A program made the position numbers and the translations under genes. Below are positions 11,013 through 22,975 of a stretch of DNA of 64,000 nt, in pieces. The DNA comes from Diploptera punctata. Taxonomy: Eukaryota; Arthropoda; Insecta; Blattodea; Blaberidae. The DNA lies in NCBI GenBank assembly GCA_030220185.1, contig JASPKZ010001241.1, positions 2,151,001-2,215,000 of the forward strand, given 5' to 3'. Each line of letters starts with the position of its first letter. The first letter of the stretch is position 1. A model generated the notes under the pieces. That model was not told the origin of the DNA. It did not search any database and worked only from the letters and a program-made list of their open reading frames with translations.

Positions 11013-11400
11013 ATAATAATAATAATAATAACAATAATAATAATAATAATACTCAAGATGGGATTTAACAATTAATTATAATAAAACAGAATATAAGAGC
11101 ACAGGTCTTTTCGAGGAATTAGAAATAAATGGAACAAAAATTAAAACGGTAGCATGTTTTAAGTATTTGGGATCAATAATTCAAAAAGATGGATAATCTG
11201 ATTTAGAGATCGTAAAAAGAATAATAGGGACAAACAAAGTTATTGGCATATTAAATTATATTTTATGGAGTAAGCATATAATCAAGAGAAATAAATTATT
11301 AATATCTAACAAAATTATGAAGAGTATTTTATTATATGGTGCGGAAACATGGACGTTGAAACAAGAAATTCTCTTTCAGCTGGAACAGTTATAACCATAA
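11013..11400 (+). pseudogene. (AAT)n followed by a non-LTR RT fragment
   Basis: After AAT repeats (11013-11051) the plus strand encodes LTINYNKTEY, FKYLGSIIQKDG (then a stop), and SILLYGAETWTLKQE, the segment just after the YADD box. It is truncated at both ends. Confidence 0.75.
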
Positions 11401-11950
11401 GGCCTTCACTTCCATCCAAATATAAGGCATAACATGCTCATTCAGACTGTCGATAAGCTACCATTTTAGTGAATTATACAAAATAATAAGAAACTTCGAA
11501 TAATATATTGATTCAGTTTACGAACACTTTTACTTTCTGCGATTCAACTAATTCAACTGAATCCAAGTAAATTAGTTTACTTTCTACTCTTCTTTTCTCT
11601 CTTTTCCGATCGAGATTGGATTTGATTCGTAAAATGAAATAAAGTTGATACGAGAGAAAGGGAATTTAGTTCCCGGGCTCATTGTTACGAGATTAAAGAA
11701 AAGAACAAACTAAAATTCAGTCACTTCAGCGTATTTCTGTTAGTTGCACAGGAAGTTATAAAGTAAAACGACATATTTAAAATGGAATATTGAAATAAAT
11801 ACTAAGTTAATTGTGCAAAAACACAGTATTTTTAAAGCTCCTCAGTTATATGTATTTTTTTAGAGATCCCAGCAATTTTATGCAATATTTGAATTACACC
11901 ATTAATCTTTATCATATCATTCATCAAAAATGACTCTATGCAAAACGAAT
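11400..11950. other. No gene seen
   Basis: AT-rich. No ORF, TIR or tRNA-like box that I can support. Confidence 0.5.
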
Positions 11951-11954
11951 ATTG

Positions 11955-12085
11955 CATAGTGTGAGGATCGAAGATTACGAGTATTAGAGAATAAAGTTCT
12001 TAGAAAATGTTTTGGGCCAAAAAGAGATGTACATGTCAATGCAGAAAACTAGTTAATAGTGAGCTACATGTATGTATAGGAAGTC
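11955..12085 (+). pseudogene. Non-LTR fragment (TAAG-tail family), 5' half of a split copy
   Basis: The frame reads RLRVLENKVLRKCFGPKRD, matching 27000-27060 in the long copy. It stops at about 12085, where a minus-strand element is inserted, and resumes at about 12364. Confidence 0.8.
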
Positions 12086-12150
<65 letters not shown>

Positions 12151-12363
12151 GCTTTATTTTGCCTGGCAGAGTTAAGGCCTTAAGGCCTTGTCTGCCACTC
12201 ATCCAGGTTTTAAAAAATACAAAAAAATAGTCTTACATCTAAATTATACATAAACAATTACATGTTATAAATAAAATACAAGTAATATTTATAATGTATT
12301 TTGATTTACTCTAAATTTAACGAATTAAATGTATAATATGTACAAGATATATAAAAAACGAGA
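12086..12363 (-). mobile_element. Short element with 3' stem-loop and (TTA)n tail, nested in an RT fragment
   Basis: On the minus strand: 'ctcgttttttatatatcttg…', an AT-rich stretch, then the stem-loop 'ccaggatgagtggcagac…ctctgccaggc', 'aaaataaagct' and a (TTA)n tail (12087-12150). A second copy, plus strand, is at 25.04-25.28 kb. Both begin at about the same base, which suggests a discrete ~215-bp non-autonomous retroelement rather than random 5' truncation. Confidence 0.7.
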
Positions 12364-12650
12364 AAAAAGGGCAGTTAAGTCTCGTAGGCTGCAATGTGCA
12401 GGACATGTGGCACGTATGGGGCATGAAAGAGATGCATGGAAGCTTCTGGTTGGAAAACCAGAAGAAAAACGCCCAGTTGGTAAACCAAAAATCATGTGGG
12501 AGAATAATATTATCCATGATTTGAGGGAAGTAGATTAAACAGGGGAAATTGGAAAACATTTCCTTACGATAGAGATGTATGAAGATCTTATGTCCGCGAG
12601 TCCATGAACCTATGGGTTCGATCGAGCCAGTGAGTTAGTTAGTTAGTTTT
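12364..12650 (+). pseudogene. Non-LTR C-terminus (TAAG-tail family), 3' half of a split copy
   Basis: Encodes AVKSRRLQCAGHVARMG, KLLVGKPEEKRPVGKPK and DLREVD, then a stop, and ends 'gggttcgatcgagccagtgag' with a (TTAG)n tail (12630-12648). Confidence 0.85.
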
Positions 12651-12659
12651 AAGTGAAAT

Positions 12660-13014
12660 ACGAGGTTTAGTATTACAAGGGAAACCCTTGAGCTTGAACT
12701 CTACGAATCGGACGAAAATTTTCTTAGAATATAAACCATTAATAAGAAAAACAGTAGTGTCTGCCATTTACGTACAAGACCTTGCAGTCTGCCACAAGGG
12801 AAACATTAAAATCACGCATTTTGTTCTTGAGAAAGTAACTTGTGTAATACAAGGGAACGGATAATCAATATAGCAGCAGGAGCAATAAACATTATTTAAT
12901 GTCTTCAGTATTTGTGATATCTGTAGTAAACAATATTGCACAGGCTCTTTCTTATTGTAATTATCAGACAGCAGAATACATAGGGTGTATTGAACTGATA
13001 TCGTTACTATTACA
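12660..13014. other. No gene seen
   Basis: Open frames here are antisense or in unsupported repeats; no domain recognised. Confidence 0.45.
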
Positions 13015-13308
13015 GTCCACGTATTTTCAATATTCAGATCAAGGTCACTGCTTGGCTGCCGCATTTCACTCTGTGATAAGTAGTATGGTATGAGGAGTTA
13101 AGTATTTTTAGAATGTCTCTCTCTGCATCGTGGTCTACAACTAACTTCAGGTTCTCCAGGATTCCGGTGAACCTGAAGTTAGTTGTAGACCACGATGCAA
13201 AGAGAGACATTCTAAAATTACTTAACTCCTTATACCATACTACTTATCACAGAGTGAAATGCGGCAGCCAAGCAGTGACCTTGATCTGATTATTGAAAAT
13301 ACGTGGAC
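13015..13308. repeat. Long palindrome, 140-bp arms
   Basis: Arms 13015-13154 and 13169-13308 are almost perfectly complementary around a 14-bp loop. A diverged third copy of the arm end follows, on the same strand as the right arm (about 13365-13404: 'gaccttggtctgactaatc'). No hammerhead-like core (CTGANGA…GAAA) is present, so this is a different kind of foldback sequence from those at 3.0, 59.0 and 60.8 kb. Confidence 0.9.
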
Positions 13309-13512
13309 TTTGCATCGTGGAATTCTACACTGCGTTTTAAGACATGAGGAGGGAGAGGATTGACACCTTAGTATGACCTTGGTCTGACTAATCAAAATAC
13401 CTGGAATTAGAGTCTTCAATGTGCACATTTGAGATTTCAATGAAGTGCGTGAAGCAAAGTGAAGAGAGAATGTGCACGTGTCAATAAAACCATATTCAAC
13501 ATCGCTTTCACA

Positions 13513-14440
13513 TTTATTTATTTATTTATTTATTTATTTATGGCAGAAAACATTAACAGAAATGTCATTTGTTCATCTGATTCATCATCATCATCATTCT
13601 GGCTTCTGGCATCATTCATATACTGCCAAGAGCCAGAGAGCGCATTAGGTGGTCCCTGTCCATATCTTAGTCCATGTTTCAGAGCTTGTAAGTGGGCGCT
13701 TGAAGTATTCCAAAGCGAGACAGATGTTTCGCAAGAATGTCGTATCCAGTTTGGGACGAGAACTTCGCAACAGCTTCTTGCCAGGTGTGTTATGTATGGA
13801 GGTCTTACAGGGCTTTGTTGCGTATTTTGTTTTTAAGCTCATGAGATTTTGTTCTTTGAACTGCTTATTTACGTAGAGGTTGGAGGAGTGGTATGATGTT
13901 TCTGATTTGAAGCAGTTAGGGAGCATGGCAGCTCTCTTTGCTAATGTGTCTGTGTATTCACTGGCGAAAACCTTTTAATGTCCAGGAATACATTGCAACA
14001 CAACTTGCTTTTTTTTTACTAATTTTAGTTTGCTCACGGTCTTATGGCAGCCATGGATCTCCAGTGAAGCAGCAGGCTCCATTGCACCAATTGATTATAT
14101 GGTGGATTTCGAGTCACTTAATATAACAATTTTCGATACTTTGTCAAGATGTTATAGAGGTTGGTTAGTGTTGTTCGTATGACTTCAATTTCAGGACCGA
14201 ATGCTGTTATGTTTGAGCCAATGGGCTTATAAAAGGAGAAGAAGGAACTGTATATTCGTGCTCCTGCTTTTTGATAACCTTGCATTTGTGAGACATCTGT
14301 GTATATTCTTAGCCATTCAGGCTCCGGGGTCAGGCTCCGGGGATTTGATATTGATCGTCTCCAAGGCCAACAATTTTAAAGACCTGGTGTCAATTACTTT
14401 CTTAAACACATATTGGTTTAGGTCTATACAACAGTCATAG
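13513..14440 (-). pseudogene. Non-LTR retrotransposon 3' end with RNase H domain, decayed
   Basis: Minus strand. The RNase H domain is recognisable in shifting frames: EWLRIYTDVSQ (about 14310), ITAFGPEIEVIRT (about 14210), a LSDSKS-like stretch (about 14115), VVLQCIPGH (about 14005) and SEYTDTLAKRAAM (about 13950). These carry the D-E-D-D residues of the retroelement RNase H fold. The C-terminal part with LLRSSRP follows. The 3' end is a (TAAA)n tail (13513-13543). RNase H occurs in I-, R1- and some Jockey-type elements; I cannot choose between them. Confidence 0.75.
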
Positions 14441-14449
14441 GTAGAACTA

Positions 14450-14905
14450 CCTCAAAGCTGGTGCAACCTGGGCAACGCTTTGTGGCAAAATTGTCTACAA
14501 TTCCGGCTAAATATCTGATTCAATTTCACATTCAAACAGTTCGATGTCGAACCCCACTCTAATTGCATTTTCAAACGATGATATCGGTATAATAAAGTCA
14601 GAACCTGCTTTTACTAAGCATAATGCAACACAGGCTTGTACTTTGGTGTAGAAAATTGATTGTATATCTGATCATGAAATTATGATGGAATAATTAACTT
14701 GTATCTCTTGTGGGTTACAATTCCACCAATACTAGGAAAGAAATCCAGAAATGTTGTAAACACAATCTTTTAGAATTTTACAAAAAGTAGCACTTCACAT
14801 TGCATTCTTACAAAATCAGGTATCTTATATAGAGCTCATATTTGTTTAATTGCACATCAAAGGATGAAAATTTTTTCCGGTGTCAATATAATAAGCTTAA
14901 AATAT
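14450..14905. other. No gene seen
   Basis: No domain or repeat recognised. Confidence 0.45.
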
Positions 14906-14909
14906 TTGT

Positions 14910-15540
14910 ATGACTATTTAAATCATGCCCCAAATAGCAGTCAATGACCAATCACATTTCAATGAATTTTCATTTACAACCAATCACAGTCGTTTTTCAC
15001 CTCGATTTTATCACTTTCATTTTATCAAGTGACTCCCAGATTGTGTATATATATAGTGCATGAATGTAACCAAATTCTGCTTGCGAGATATAATAGAAAA
15101 AATCGTAGCAATTGATTATGCCATTTAAAAAAAGATACCACTGTTTGCAATTTCTTAAACTATTATTTCCCAGGGAATTAACGTTGCAGAAAAATATAAT
15201 TGACATATTTACATCATTGGACATAAGAAATTAATTGATAACCTGTAATGTGTTTCATTTTGACTCCACTAGGATGTATTCTTACAATATTTCATTCTAT
15301 TAGGTAATAAATATGATATGGTTGCAGTGATGAATAAATGAAACATGGCGTTTCTCATTTGTTTTCAAACATCGCCGTTTACATTAAATATATAAATATT
15401 TTAATATAACTATGTTTAAATAATGATTTGTGAGTAAACTGCTTAATTTTATTCGTTAAATAGTCCTAACAAATGCCAATCTTGATTTCCAAATTCTGTA
15501 CACTCGGGGCATTACTTACGAAAATGCACCTAAAAGCTTA
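14910..15540 (+). repeat. Repeat J, copy 1 (CCAAT/TATA-bearing, ~630 bp)
   Basis: Starts 'ctatttaaatcatgcc', shared with copies at 17.05 and 54.78 kb, and ends near 'ggcattacttacg'. It contains two CCAAT-like motifs (about 14949 and 14979) and a TATA run (about 15045-15055). The 3' end is the 'ttgatttccaaattct' half-hairpin. No ORF. Superfamily unknown. Confidence 0.75.
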
Positions 15541-15832
15541 CGATTTGTATGACTTCTAACAATAGCCTATTTTTACTTATAGCTATGTTCAGCAAGGACT
15601 TACGTTAGAAAATGTTCCACGATAAATTCGTTTATAACTTTTAAATATTTTTGTTGACTCCATCTCATGAATGTATCGTGGGAGGTCGACTTAATTTATT
15701 TGAAACATTTCGACACAAATTACTTTCTGTGTCTTGAAAACAGGTGTACAGCTTATTAGTTAATATTTTAATTTTCAACATTATGGTACGTCGAACAAGT
15801 GAGTGAAGTGCAGCTAATATGTTGCAACACAT

Positions 15833-15953
15833 CCATAGCTCTGTTTACAACTATACTATTAATGTGGCTTTATCAAATAATGGTAGAATAGCTAACAAGC
15901 TGCCATTCATTGATAAAGCCACGTCAATTCTATAGTTGTGTGTAGAGCTATGG
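15833..15953. repeat. Inverted repeat, ~44-bp arms
   Basis: 15833-15876 and 15910-15953 are reverse complements ('ccatagctct…ggctttatcaa'), with a 33-bp spacer. No ribozyme-like core. Confidence 0.8.
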
Positions 15954-15959
15954 ACCGAA

Positions 15960-17045
15960 TGCAACAGTAGTTTTCTTTCCTCTGCCATAATTAAGGTATT
16001 TCATGATGTGGTAATTAACTATGGTAATTATTCCAAACAATTAATTTGTCCACATTCATGTCTGTCGTAAATCCCTTCAGTTCCCCCATAAACTCTCAAC
16101 GTCACTCTCCTCTTCTTCTATGTGTATAATTATATGCCTGAATTAAAAGATATTTTCGGCATTACATAGCTTTGAAATTTTCAATTAACCATTATACACC
16201 TAACACCTTTGAAAATGCCAACAATGAAATGTAGATTCATACGAACTTCATCTATAAAATCAGGACGTTTACACGTTCTTTCAACATTTTTATCTATAAC
16301 AGCCTCCTTGCTTTCAATTGGACAGAGTTATGCATCAACCTGCTATGCGTCATGTAAGTTTTAAATAAATCTTCACTATTTATTGTAGCTCCAAACTAAC
16401 AATACTGGATACTGCTAGTTATGTTCTTTGTTTGACAGTTATAAATCATCAATCTAAGAATGGTAACAATTGGCGTTTAGCTGAATGATGCAAAATTTAG
16501 ATTAGTATTTATGAAGGTATGGTTTAATAGTCGTTTGTTCAAAAAGATAGAATCTCTTATAGGACTGATGGCCTTTACATTTTTTTAAATAATAAGGCTA
16601 TATGTAAAGATTTGGCACTAAAATTGTGCGAGCACTTACGTCATGAGTCAGTGCAATGGATGACATAAATATCTATTTTAATGGCGCTTAATCGGTTTGG
16701 AGACTATTTCATTCTATCAAGTTTATGTAGTAGATATATTTTAGTTTGTTAAGTTTTACTTCAGTGATATTTTTGTTTTGTTAAGTTGTTGGTGCTCTGC
16801 AGGAAGAAGTTACAACACGAGGTGTTTCGTCGTCGGTTGATGTGGCCGCACTACCAGTGTCCGGGAAGTGATACGTCATTTCTCGATATAATATAGGATC
16901 TAAGAAGATCATTCAGTCCACGATTAGGACTTAAGTATAGGTATTGTGTGAAAAGTATTGTTTAATTCACGTCTAATACCAAATAACGTGACTTGTGACC
17001 TCATCGTGCAGAGCGCCTCGTTGCTAACGTAAGTTACCACGTGTT
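15960..17045. other. No gene seen
   Basis: About 1.1 kb without a supported feature. The part around 16800-17040 is less AT-rich and ends in a splice-donor-like 'acgtaagt' (about 17027), but I see no exon evidence. Confidence 0.45.
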
Positions 17046-17049
17046 ACAT

Positions 17050-17648
17050 TCCATTGACTATTTAACTCATGCCACAAATGCTAGTCAATGACCAATCACG
17101 TTTCAATGAATTTTGTTTTACAACCAATGACAGTCGTGTTTCACCTCGCTCTTTATCGATTTCTCTTTATCAGCTCCTGCTTTTGTGATAAAGAAAGCTC
17201 CTCCTTTTTAATGTTCTGAACAGGACAGAACATTATTTTTCTCCAACAAATACATTGAATATAGCAAATAATGAACATATTCCTTGATTTTACTGAGTTG
17301 TTTACTAAAAAAATAAATGAATAACCCGTAATGTTGATTATGATATATAGTTTGATGTGTTTCATTATTTCTCCACTTGGGTACATTCTTACAATATTGC
17401 GATCTTATTTGGCAATAAATAATATGATCTAGTTGCAGTGAATGAACATAACCTCACATTTCTGATTTGTTTTCAAACATCGCCGTTTACATTAAATACA
17501 TAAATATTTTAAAATAACTATATCTAACAATCATTTGTCAGTAAACAGCTTAATTTTATTCGTTAAATAGTCCTAACAAATGCCACTCTTGATTTCCAAA
17601 TTCTCTAGATAAATTGGAAATCACTCGTGGCATTACGTATGAGAATTT
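17050..17648 (+). repeat. Repeat J, copy 2
   Basis: Begins at the same 'gactatttaactcatgcc' and has both CCAAT motifs (about 17090, 17122), but the TATA region has diverged. Ends with a hairpin around 17580-17635: 'gatttccaaatt' pairs with 'aatttggaaatc'-like sequence, bounded by gccact…gtggc. Confidence 0.75.
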
Positions 17649-17668
17649 TAGTACCTTTAAATAAGTTG

Positions 17669-17670
<2 letters not shown>

Positions 17671-17705
<35 letters not shown>
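17671..17705. repeat. (AT)n microsatellite
   Basis: About 17 AT units, split from a further AT-rich run (about 18003-18030) by the SINE inserted between them. Confidence 0.85.
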
Positions 17706-17708
<3 letters not shown>

Positions 17709-18003
17709 AAGTAAAGTAATCCCACAACAGGCCCGGAGGCCCTTGGGGTAGTAGGAGGTTAAGGCTCCCACATTTTCTAGACAATCGGCACTTTATGTCA
17801 GCCGGGTTGTCAGCCCTGCGTGACGGCCGCCTTTACCCGCCAGAACAAGCGTCTGGTACTCATTTCCGTTAGAGGCTGAGTCGACCCCAGGGCCATCGTG
17901 CCGCCAGCGGGTTTGGGTCCGTTTAAAAATCCTGACCCCAACGGGACTTGAACCCTCGACCCTCCGGCTGGTAGCTCAGTGCCTGAACCTACTACGCTAC
18001 GGC
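17706..18003 (-). mobile_element. tRNA-derived SINE, family 1, copy c
   Basis: Minus strand, close to the 6.4-kb copies: A-box gtagcgtagtagg, B-box gggttcaagtccc, '…gtgggattactttact' at the 3' end. Inserted into an AT microsatellite, so any TSD is hidden by the repeat. Confidence 0.9.
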
Positions 18004-18029
18004 ATATATATAATATAATATAATATTAT

Positions 18030-18458
18030 AATTCTAACACCCTTCCTTAGGGTTTTACTGCAATGACACTTGCTTGACCAACTAAGTGCGAATAGTTGTG
18101 TGTAATAATTTTGTATTGTAAGTACATAAATTAGTCCTCAGGCCGGATATAGAACCCAGTGAAATCACTTTACACGGTTGATGCATAACATCGTCCAATT
18201 AATCACCTTGTTTTGTGCTAGTCATATAATTTATAATTAATTTGTAATTTGAATTATTTATAACATGCATATAACATGTCATTTGTTTCCTAAGGAGCTA
18301 CAAACCTCCAACGAAATTATTAAAAAAAATTAGTTATCATAGTGTGACATCCCATAGTGGTCTTCCCCTCGTTTTGTTGCAAATAATCACACAGATTGTC
18401 GTGTGCTCACTTTAATTCCACAATCCACAAGTATAAGTAACAATTTGCTCGTAATTCT
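18030..18458. other. No gene seen
   Basis: No supported feature. Confidence 0.45.
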
Positions 18459-18459
18459 T

Positions 18460-18872
18460 CTTCTTCTTCTTCCTTCCAAGTATTAGGCCAAGGCCTGTTA
18501 CGATCCTATAGAAAATTTTCCCTCCAGCGTTTCATAGGACGGCCCAGCGATCTTCGTCCTCTTGGTATATAATTATAAACAGATTTGGGGATCCGATTTG
18601 AACTCATTCTTTCAAGATGGTGTTTCCAATTTAGTTGGTACTGTTTAATATATTCCAAAATTGGCGTAGTCTTCAATTCTTTTAAGATATAGGTGTTCCT
18701 TTTCCGATCCCATCTGGTGTAACCCGCTGTTCTGCGCATGAATCTCATTTCACAAGCCGTTATTCTACTTTCATGTTGTTTTTTTTAGTGTCCATGCTTC
18801 ACTACCATAGGTCAACACTGGTCTAGCCAAAGTGTTATATAAACCTCTCTTGGTTAACTCTTGTTTTTTTCG
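18460..18872 (-). pseudogene. Non-LTR C-terminal fragment (GCTR family)
   Basis: Minus strand. It begins near PVLTYGSEAWTL (about 18790-18830, broken), then MRFMRRTAGYTRWDRKRN, WKHHLERMSSNRIPK and GRRSLGRPMKRW (18748-18506), and ends in a GAA-rich tail at about 18460. No palm domain. Confidence 0.85.
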
Positions 18873-18874
18873 AC

Positions 18875-19660
18875 CCCGACGCTATTAGTGCATCCGAGGG
18901 CTAGGGAGTCTTTCCTTTCTTCCATTTCTTCTTTCCTTTATTTTCTTTTCTTCTCCAGAAAAGCCTGACCAGAGGCTATAAGATGGCAGCCCCATCACAG
19001 GTCTTGCCTTCCTTTGGCCAGCAACCAATCGAAGGGACTATTATTATGCTTTCAAGTCTTATACGAGAATTTCCCGGCAGGATCAAATTAATGCTCATAA
19101 TTAGGACTGATAATTAATGTTGATTTAAAGTTTATCTAGGACACAATTATTTTACAGTCTGTGATGAGTCCACTAGCTAGTTTCTTTTCTCCTCACACTT
19201 CACCTATCGATGTCAAATGCACAAATTGACTCGCTTCCTACCTTCGCCACAGATGTATGGGCAGGGAGGGAAATTACTTGGTTTGTGGTCGATACATTTC
19301 CAAATGAAATCTTGTGGTAATCGATCCTTCCCGAAAGGAGAAGTAGATTCATAGAGACCTCTGGAATGAATCTATTTCTACCAATGCGAGATCAATATTC
19401 TCGCTTTCGCCCGCGAATTTCAAACGTTATTACGACGCGTCATTATATATTCTCTGATGTACTACCCATCATTATATTTTAATCACTGGACCTCTACGGT
19501 TGGCTGGAAATAGTTCGTATTCACTCTGACTTGATGGTCCCCATTGTTCTAGAGATGAATGTGATGTCCTTTAGATGGAGACTCTTCCCTACTTCAATAT
19601 CAATATATATGCCCATGCATTTCTGTACATCTCCATTACATTCTGTATTATCTTCATATA
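18875..19660. other. No gene seen; pyrimidine-rich run near 18910-18960
   Basis: A C/T-rich stretch, then ordinary sequence. Nothing recognised. Confidence 0.45.
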
Positions 19661-19662
19661 TA

Positions 19663-20925
19663 CCGTGTTCCAACATGATAGACGGCGTTTTAAGTAGTTG
19701 CTATAGCTATATAAACGAAATTGGATACATGATTTGTTATAATGAAAGGAAAACTGCGAAAGTTTCATATCTTGTCTACAGCAATTTGGTTTCTTGTCAT
19801 TATTATGTCACAATGTTAAATTTGTGAAAATGGCGACTCCTGTACTGAAATCATTCTGTGTGTTGCAATTTACGAGATCTGGTTCGATTGTTTCAGTGCA
19901 GCGAGCTTTCCGACGGCATTTCGGAATTGATCCTCCAACAGATAAGAGTATCCGTCGATGGTATAGACAGTTATAAAAAACTGAGTGTATCTCTGAAAGG
20001 AAAAGTCCAAGAAGTCCACGAACACCAAATGAAAGAATCGAGAATGTCAGAGCAGCTTTCATACGTAGTCCACAAAAATCTGTGCGGCGTACTAGTTGTG
20101 AATTGCAAATGCCTACTACGATATTGTAGTGTGTTCTACGAAAGCGGCTTCATACGCGACCTTACCGTTTGCAGTTACTGCAAGCCCTAAAACCTGTAGA
20201 CCTAGTGGCACGTGCCATTTTATGCATGTAAATACAACGTTCACTAGAAAATGATGACGTAATTTTAGTAATTTGTGTTTAGCGATGGAGCATGTTTTCA
20301 TAGTGGCAAGCTGAATAAACATAATGTGTGTATTTGGGGGAGGGGCGAATCCACATGTAAGTAATCCAACATGAAACAGATTCCCCGAAAGTTAATGTTT
20401 TCTGTGTTATGTCCAAACAACAAATATAGAGGACGTTCTTATTCAATGAAAAACAGTGTCAGGCATCTTATATGTGGATTTGCTGAAGATTGATCTTTTT
20501 AATCAGCTAAATGAGTCCGCACCTCAAGACTTCATTTACCAACAAGACGGCGCTCTACCTCATTTCCTTAATGATGTGAGAAAATGGTTGAACGATAATG
20601 TTCCCCGTCAATGGATAGGACACAACGGTCCGGTTGACATGGTTTATTCCCAATGGCCCCCAATGTCTCCCTACCTCACACATTGTGATTTCTTCCTTTG
20701 GTGATAGTCCCTATGTGAAGGAACATGTGCTGCTGTTGAATCCATCACTCCAAATATACTGACCAATGTTTGGGAGGGATTCAATTATCGGCTAGATGCG
20801 TGCCGAGTAACAAAAGATGCTTACATCAAACACATATAAGGTATGTTATGAAAACTCAGAGTTTATATTTAAGCCTTTGTTCTTATATATATAAGGGAAA
20901 CACCGTCCATTATATTGGAACATGG
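19663..20925 (+). mobile_element. Mariner-type DNA transposon with matching TIRs
   Basis: TIRs: 19663-19690 ('ccgtgttccaacatgat…') and 20898-20925, its reverse complement with a few differences. TA dinucleotides flank both ends, as in Tc1/mariner/IS630 elements. The whole element is 1263 bp and carries one dead transposase. Confidence 0.9.
19830..20840 (+). pseudogene. Mariner-like transposase, inactivated
   Basis: The N-terminus reads MATPVLKSFCVLQF, AFRRHFGIDPPTDKSIRRWY (helix-turn-helix, DUF4817-like as I recall it), then after a frameshift VRAAFIRSPQKSVRRTSCEL and a RPYRLQLLQALKP stretch. Further on come DFIYQQDGALPHF (about 20528) and a frame-changed WPPMSPYLTHCDFFLW (about 20655-20704), the usual D-containing catalytic C-terminal part. 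Multiple stops and frameshifts make it non-functional; the TIRs could still be mobilised in trans. Confidence 0.85.
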
Positions 20926-20939
20926 TATAATTCTTCTGT

Positions 20940-21165
20940 ACGTGTGTATGTCACTGAACGCCTCCTAAACGATTGGACAGATTTTGATTATTGTTTTAGT
21001 GTGTTTGAGTGGGTCCCTGGATGGTTCAAATTCACAATTGGACCCGATAGGTGGCGCATTGATCGGGTTATGGGATTTGTTTTTTGAGTGGGCCCTGGAT
21101 GGTGTAGATTCACAATTGGAGCCGGTAGGTGGCACTCCGATCGGGTTATGAATGTTTTTAAAGCT
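20940..21165 (-). repeat. Dispersed repeat L, partial, with ~83-bp internal duplication
   Basis: Two tandem units (about 21000-21070 and 21083-21150) share 'gagtggg.ccctggatggt' and 'attcacaattgga', and both end 'gatcgggttatg'. The reverse complement matches the repeat at 44.56-44.64 kb ('accatccagggaccc'). Confidence 0.7.
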
Positions 21166-21169
21166 TTCC

Positions 21170-21683
21170 GCACATGAGAACATAATACACCACAATTTAA
21201 TCCTCCTCCACCCCGAATATTTAAAAATTGAAAATAGTAATAATTGACACTTCAAAACTTATGAGATATTCATAAATGGTTGACGTTCTGAGAATAATTC
21301 GGGCAGGACAACTTCTGTCGGGTCTCCTAGTTATGCTACAAAATTAAAACAAATTCGCGATTAAGGGTTCTATTTAACAACTAATATCATCGTCGCACCT
21401 TAAGTCTGAACGTGAAAGGGCTAATCCATTCTGTCCAGAAGCCTTTTATTTCTGAATTGAGGTTGTATTAAGTTTCCTAAATCTACACATCGGGACCTAT
21501 AACTTTGTTCTATTTCGAAGGAAGCAATAGTCAGGATATTTATGATCTTCAAATATTCCATCAAATCGGACTCTTTCACGTCCAAGTTTGAACCCGGGTA
21601 CCTCGCAACCAGAAGCGAACAGGACAGACGAAATGAGATGCTGAAAATACGAAAGTTAAAAATCTTTTAATATATGTTAAAGC

Positions 21684-21684
<1 letters not shown>
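21170..21684. other. No gene seen
   Basis: No supported feature; (AAT)n begins at 21685. Confidence 0.45.

Positions 21685-21718
<34 letters not shown>
21685..21718. repeat. (AAT)n microsatellite
   Basis: About 11 AAT units. Confidence 0.9.
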
Positions 21719-21719
<1 letters not shown>

Positions 21720-22019
21720 GTCAAGCGTTAAAATTAAACCTCCTGAGTGATTAAAGCCAACAAGCCTTGCACAGAGGTACGGGACTTGCGATAGTTTGAG
21801 TCCCTGTGTGGGAAGAAATTTTCTCGTGGGATTTCGGCTGCTAAGGGACCGGTACCCACTCATAATTATGCAGAATATGGAATAGTTTTAAAAAGTAGTG
21901 GCTCCAAATTGAGAAAAGCAAATAACGGCTGGTGTATGCGACTTACTGACTGTCAGCCTTCTACTGGCTAGATGATCGTCCACCTCTGTGTTTAATACAT
22001 GTACATTTGAGCTGAGCTG

Positions 22020-22975
22020 TCATAGAGGCAGTAAACAAAGAAACACAGCAGGTAACAGTATACATGTATGCAGATGATATGGCGATCGCCTCAAGCAATA
22101 GGATAGAGCTACAGAAAGCGATGGATGCACTCCAAGTGTGGGCGGAAGAAAACGAACTCATTATAAATGAAGATAAGACAGAATACGTCATATTCCGAAA
22201 AGGAGGTAGAGTAGAGGCAAACACGGAAATCTACTACAAAGGAAAACCACGGAGGAAAGTCAACACATAAATATCTAGGGATCACGATCCAAACAAATGG
22301 GAAATCATTCACATTACACATAAAAAAGGAGACTGATAGACGCAGTGAGGGCCATAAACGATATAAAGAACATACAAGCCCTATCACTCGAAACAGCAAT
22401 GAGACTATTCGAGGCCAAGATACTACCGGCGGCAACGTACGGACTGGAAATAATATGGGAACGGCTAACGGAGAGACAGCTGGAGAGCCTGGAAAATCTG
22501 AAAGCCAGATACCTAAAGAGAGTGATGGGGTTATCAAAATATACCCCATCCAGGCTGTCATATGTGATGGCTAGAGAAACATTCCTGCTTCAAGACCTGA
22601 TGCTGAAATTCTTGTTACCCACAACAGAGGCAACAGCAAAGGTACTACACAACAGAAGGAGAAAACAAGTCGAGATCTGGGACGAATTCTACTCCACAGA
22701 GGCGATGGCAAACAACAATTGGATGTCGGCGAACTACGAGTTGCGACACCTGGTGACGAGGTGACCAGGATGGCGGTACACGGTTTCCACCACAGAATAT
22801 GCACCAAGAAGACATATCACGTACCAGAAGACACATGTGTATGCGAGATGTGCAAGGAAAGATGTGACCGATACCACATCACAATGTGTAAAAACAGAAA
22901 GAAATACATAAGTAAATATGCACGGGACAAAAAAACAAAACAATACACAATGTGTGAACATTCTCATTATTATTA
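22020..22975 (+). mobile_element. 5'-truncated non-LTR element (ATYGLE family) with 14-bp TSD
   Basis: The element is flanked by the exact 14-bp duplication tttgagctgagctg (22006-22019 and 22976-22989). It begins inside the RT just before the YADD box and ends with a (TTA)n tail. The TSD gives exact borders: 956 bp. Confidence 0.9.
22058..22960 (+). pseudogene. Non-LTR RT C-terminal half (ATYGLE family)
   Basis: Encodes YADDMAIASSNRIELQ (catalytic box), NEDKTEYVIFRKGGR, a frameshift near 22265, LFEAKILPAATYGLEIIWER, LSKYTPSRLSYVMARETFL, then another shift near 22720 and the Cys/His-rich end GFHHRIC…DTCVCEMCKERCDRYH…C. That C-terminal cluster looks like a zinc-binding module and is shared with 28.9 and 46.2 kb. 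The antisense 150-aa ORF here is a shadow. Confidence 0.85.

Noticed and set aside
13459..13836. 125-aa plus-strand ORF
   Set aside because: It lies antisense to the RNase H-type retroelement end and begins in its simple-repeat tail.
17000..17045. Host first exon with splice donor
   Set aside because: Only an 'acgtaagt' string and mildly higher GC; no coding or acceptor evidence.
22109..22561. 150-aa minus-strand ORF
   Set aside because: Antisense shadow of the reverse-transcriptase fragment on the plus strand.
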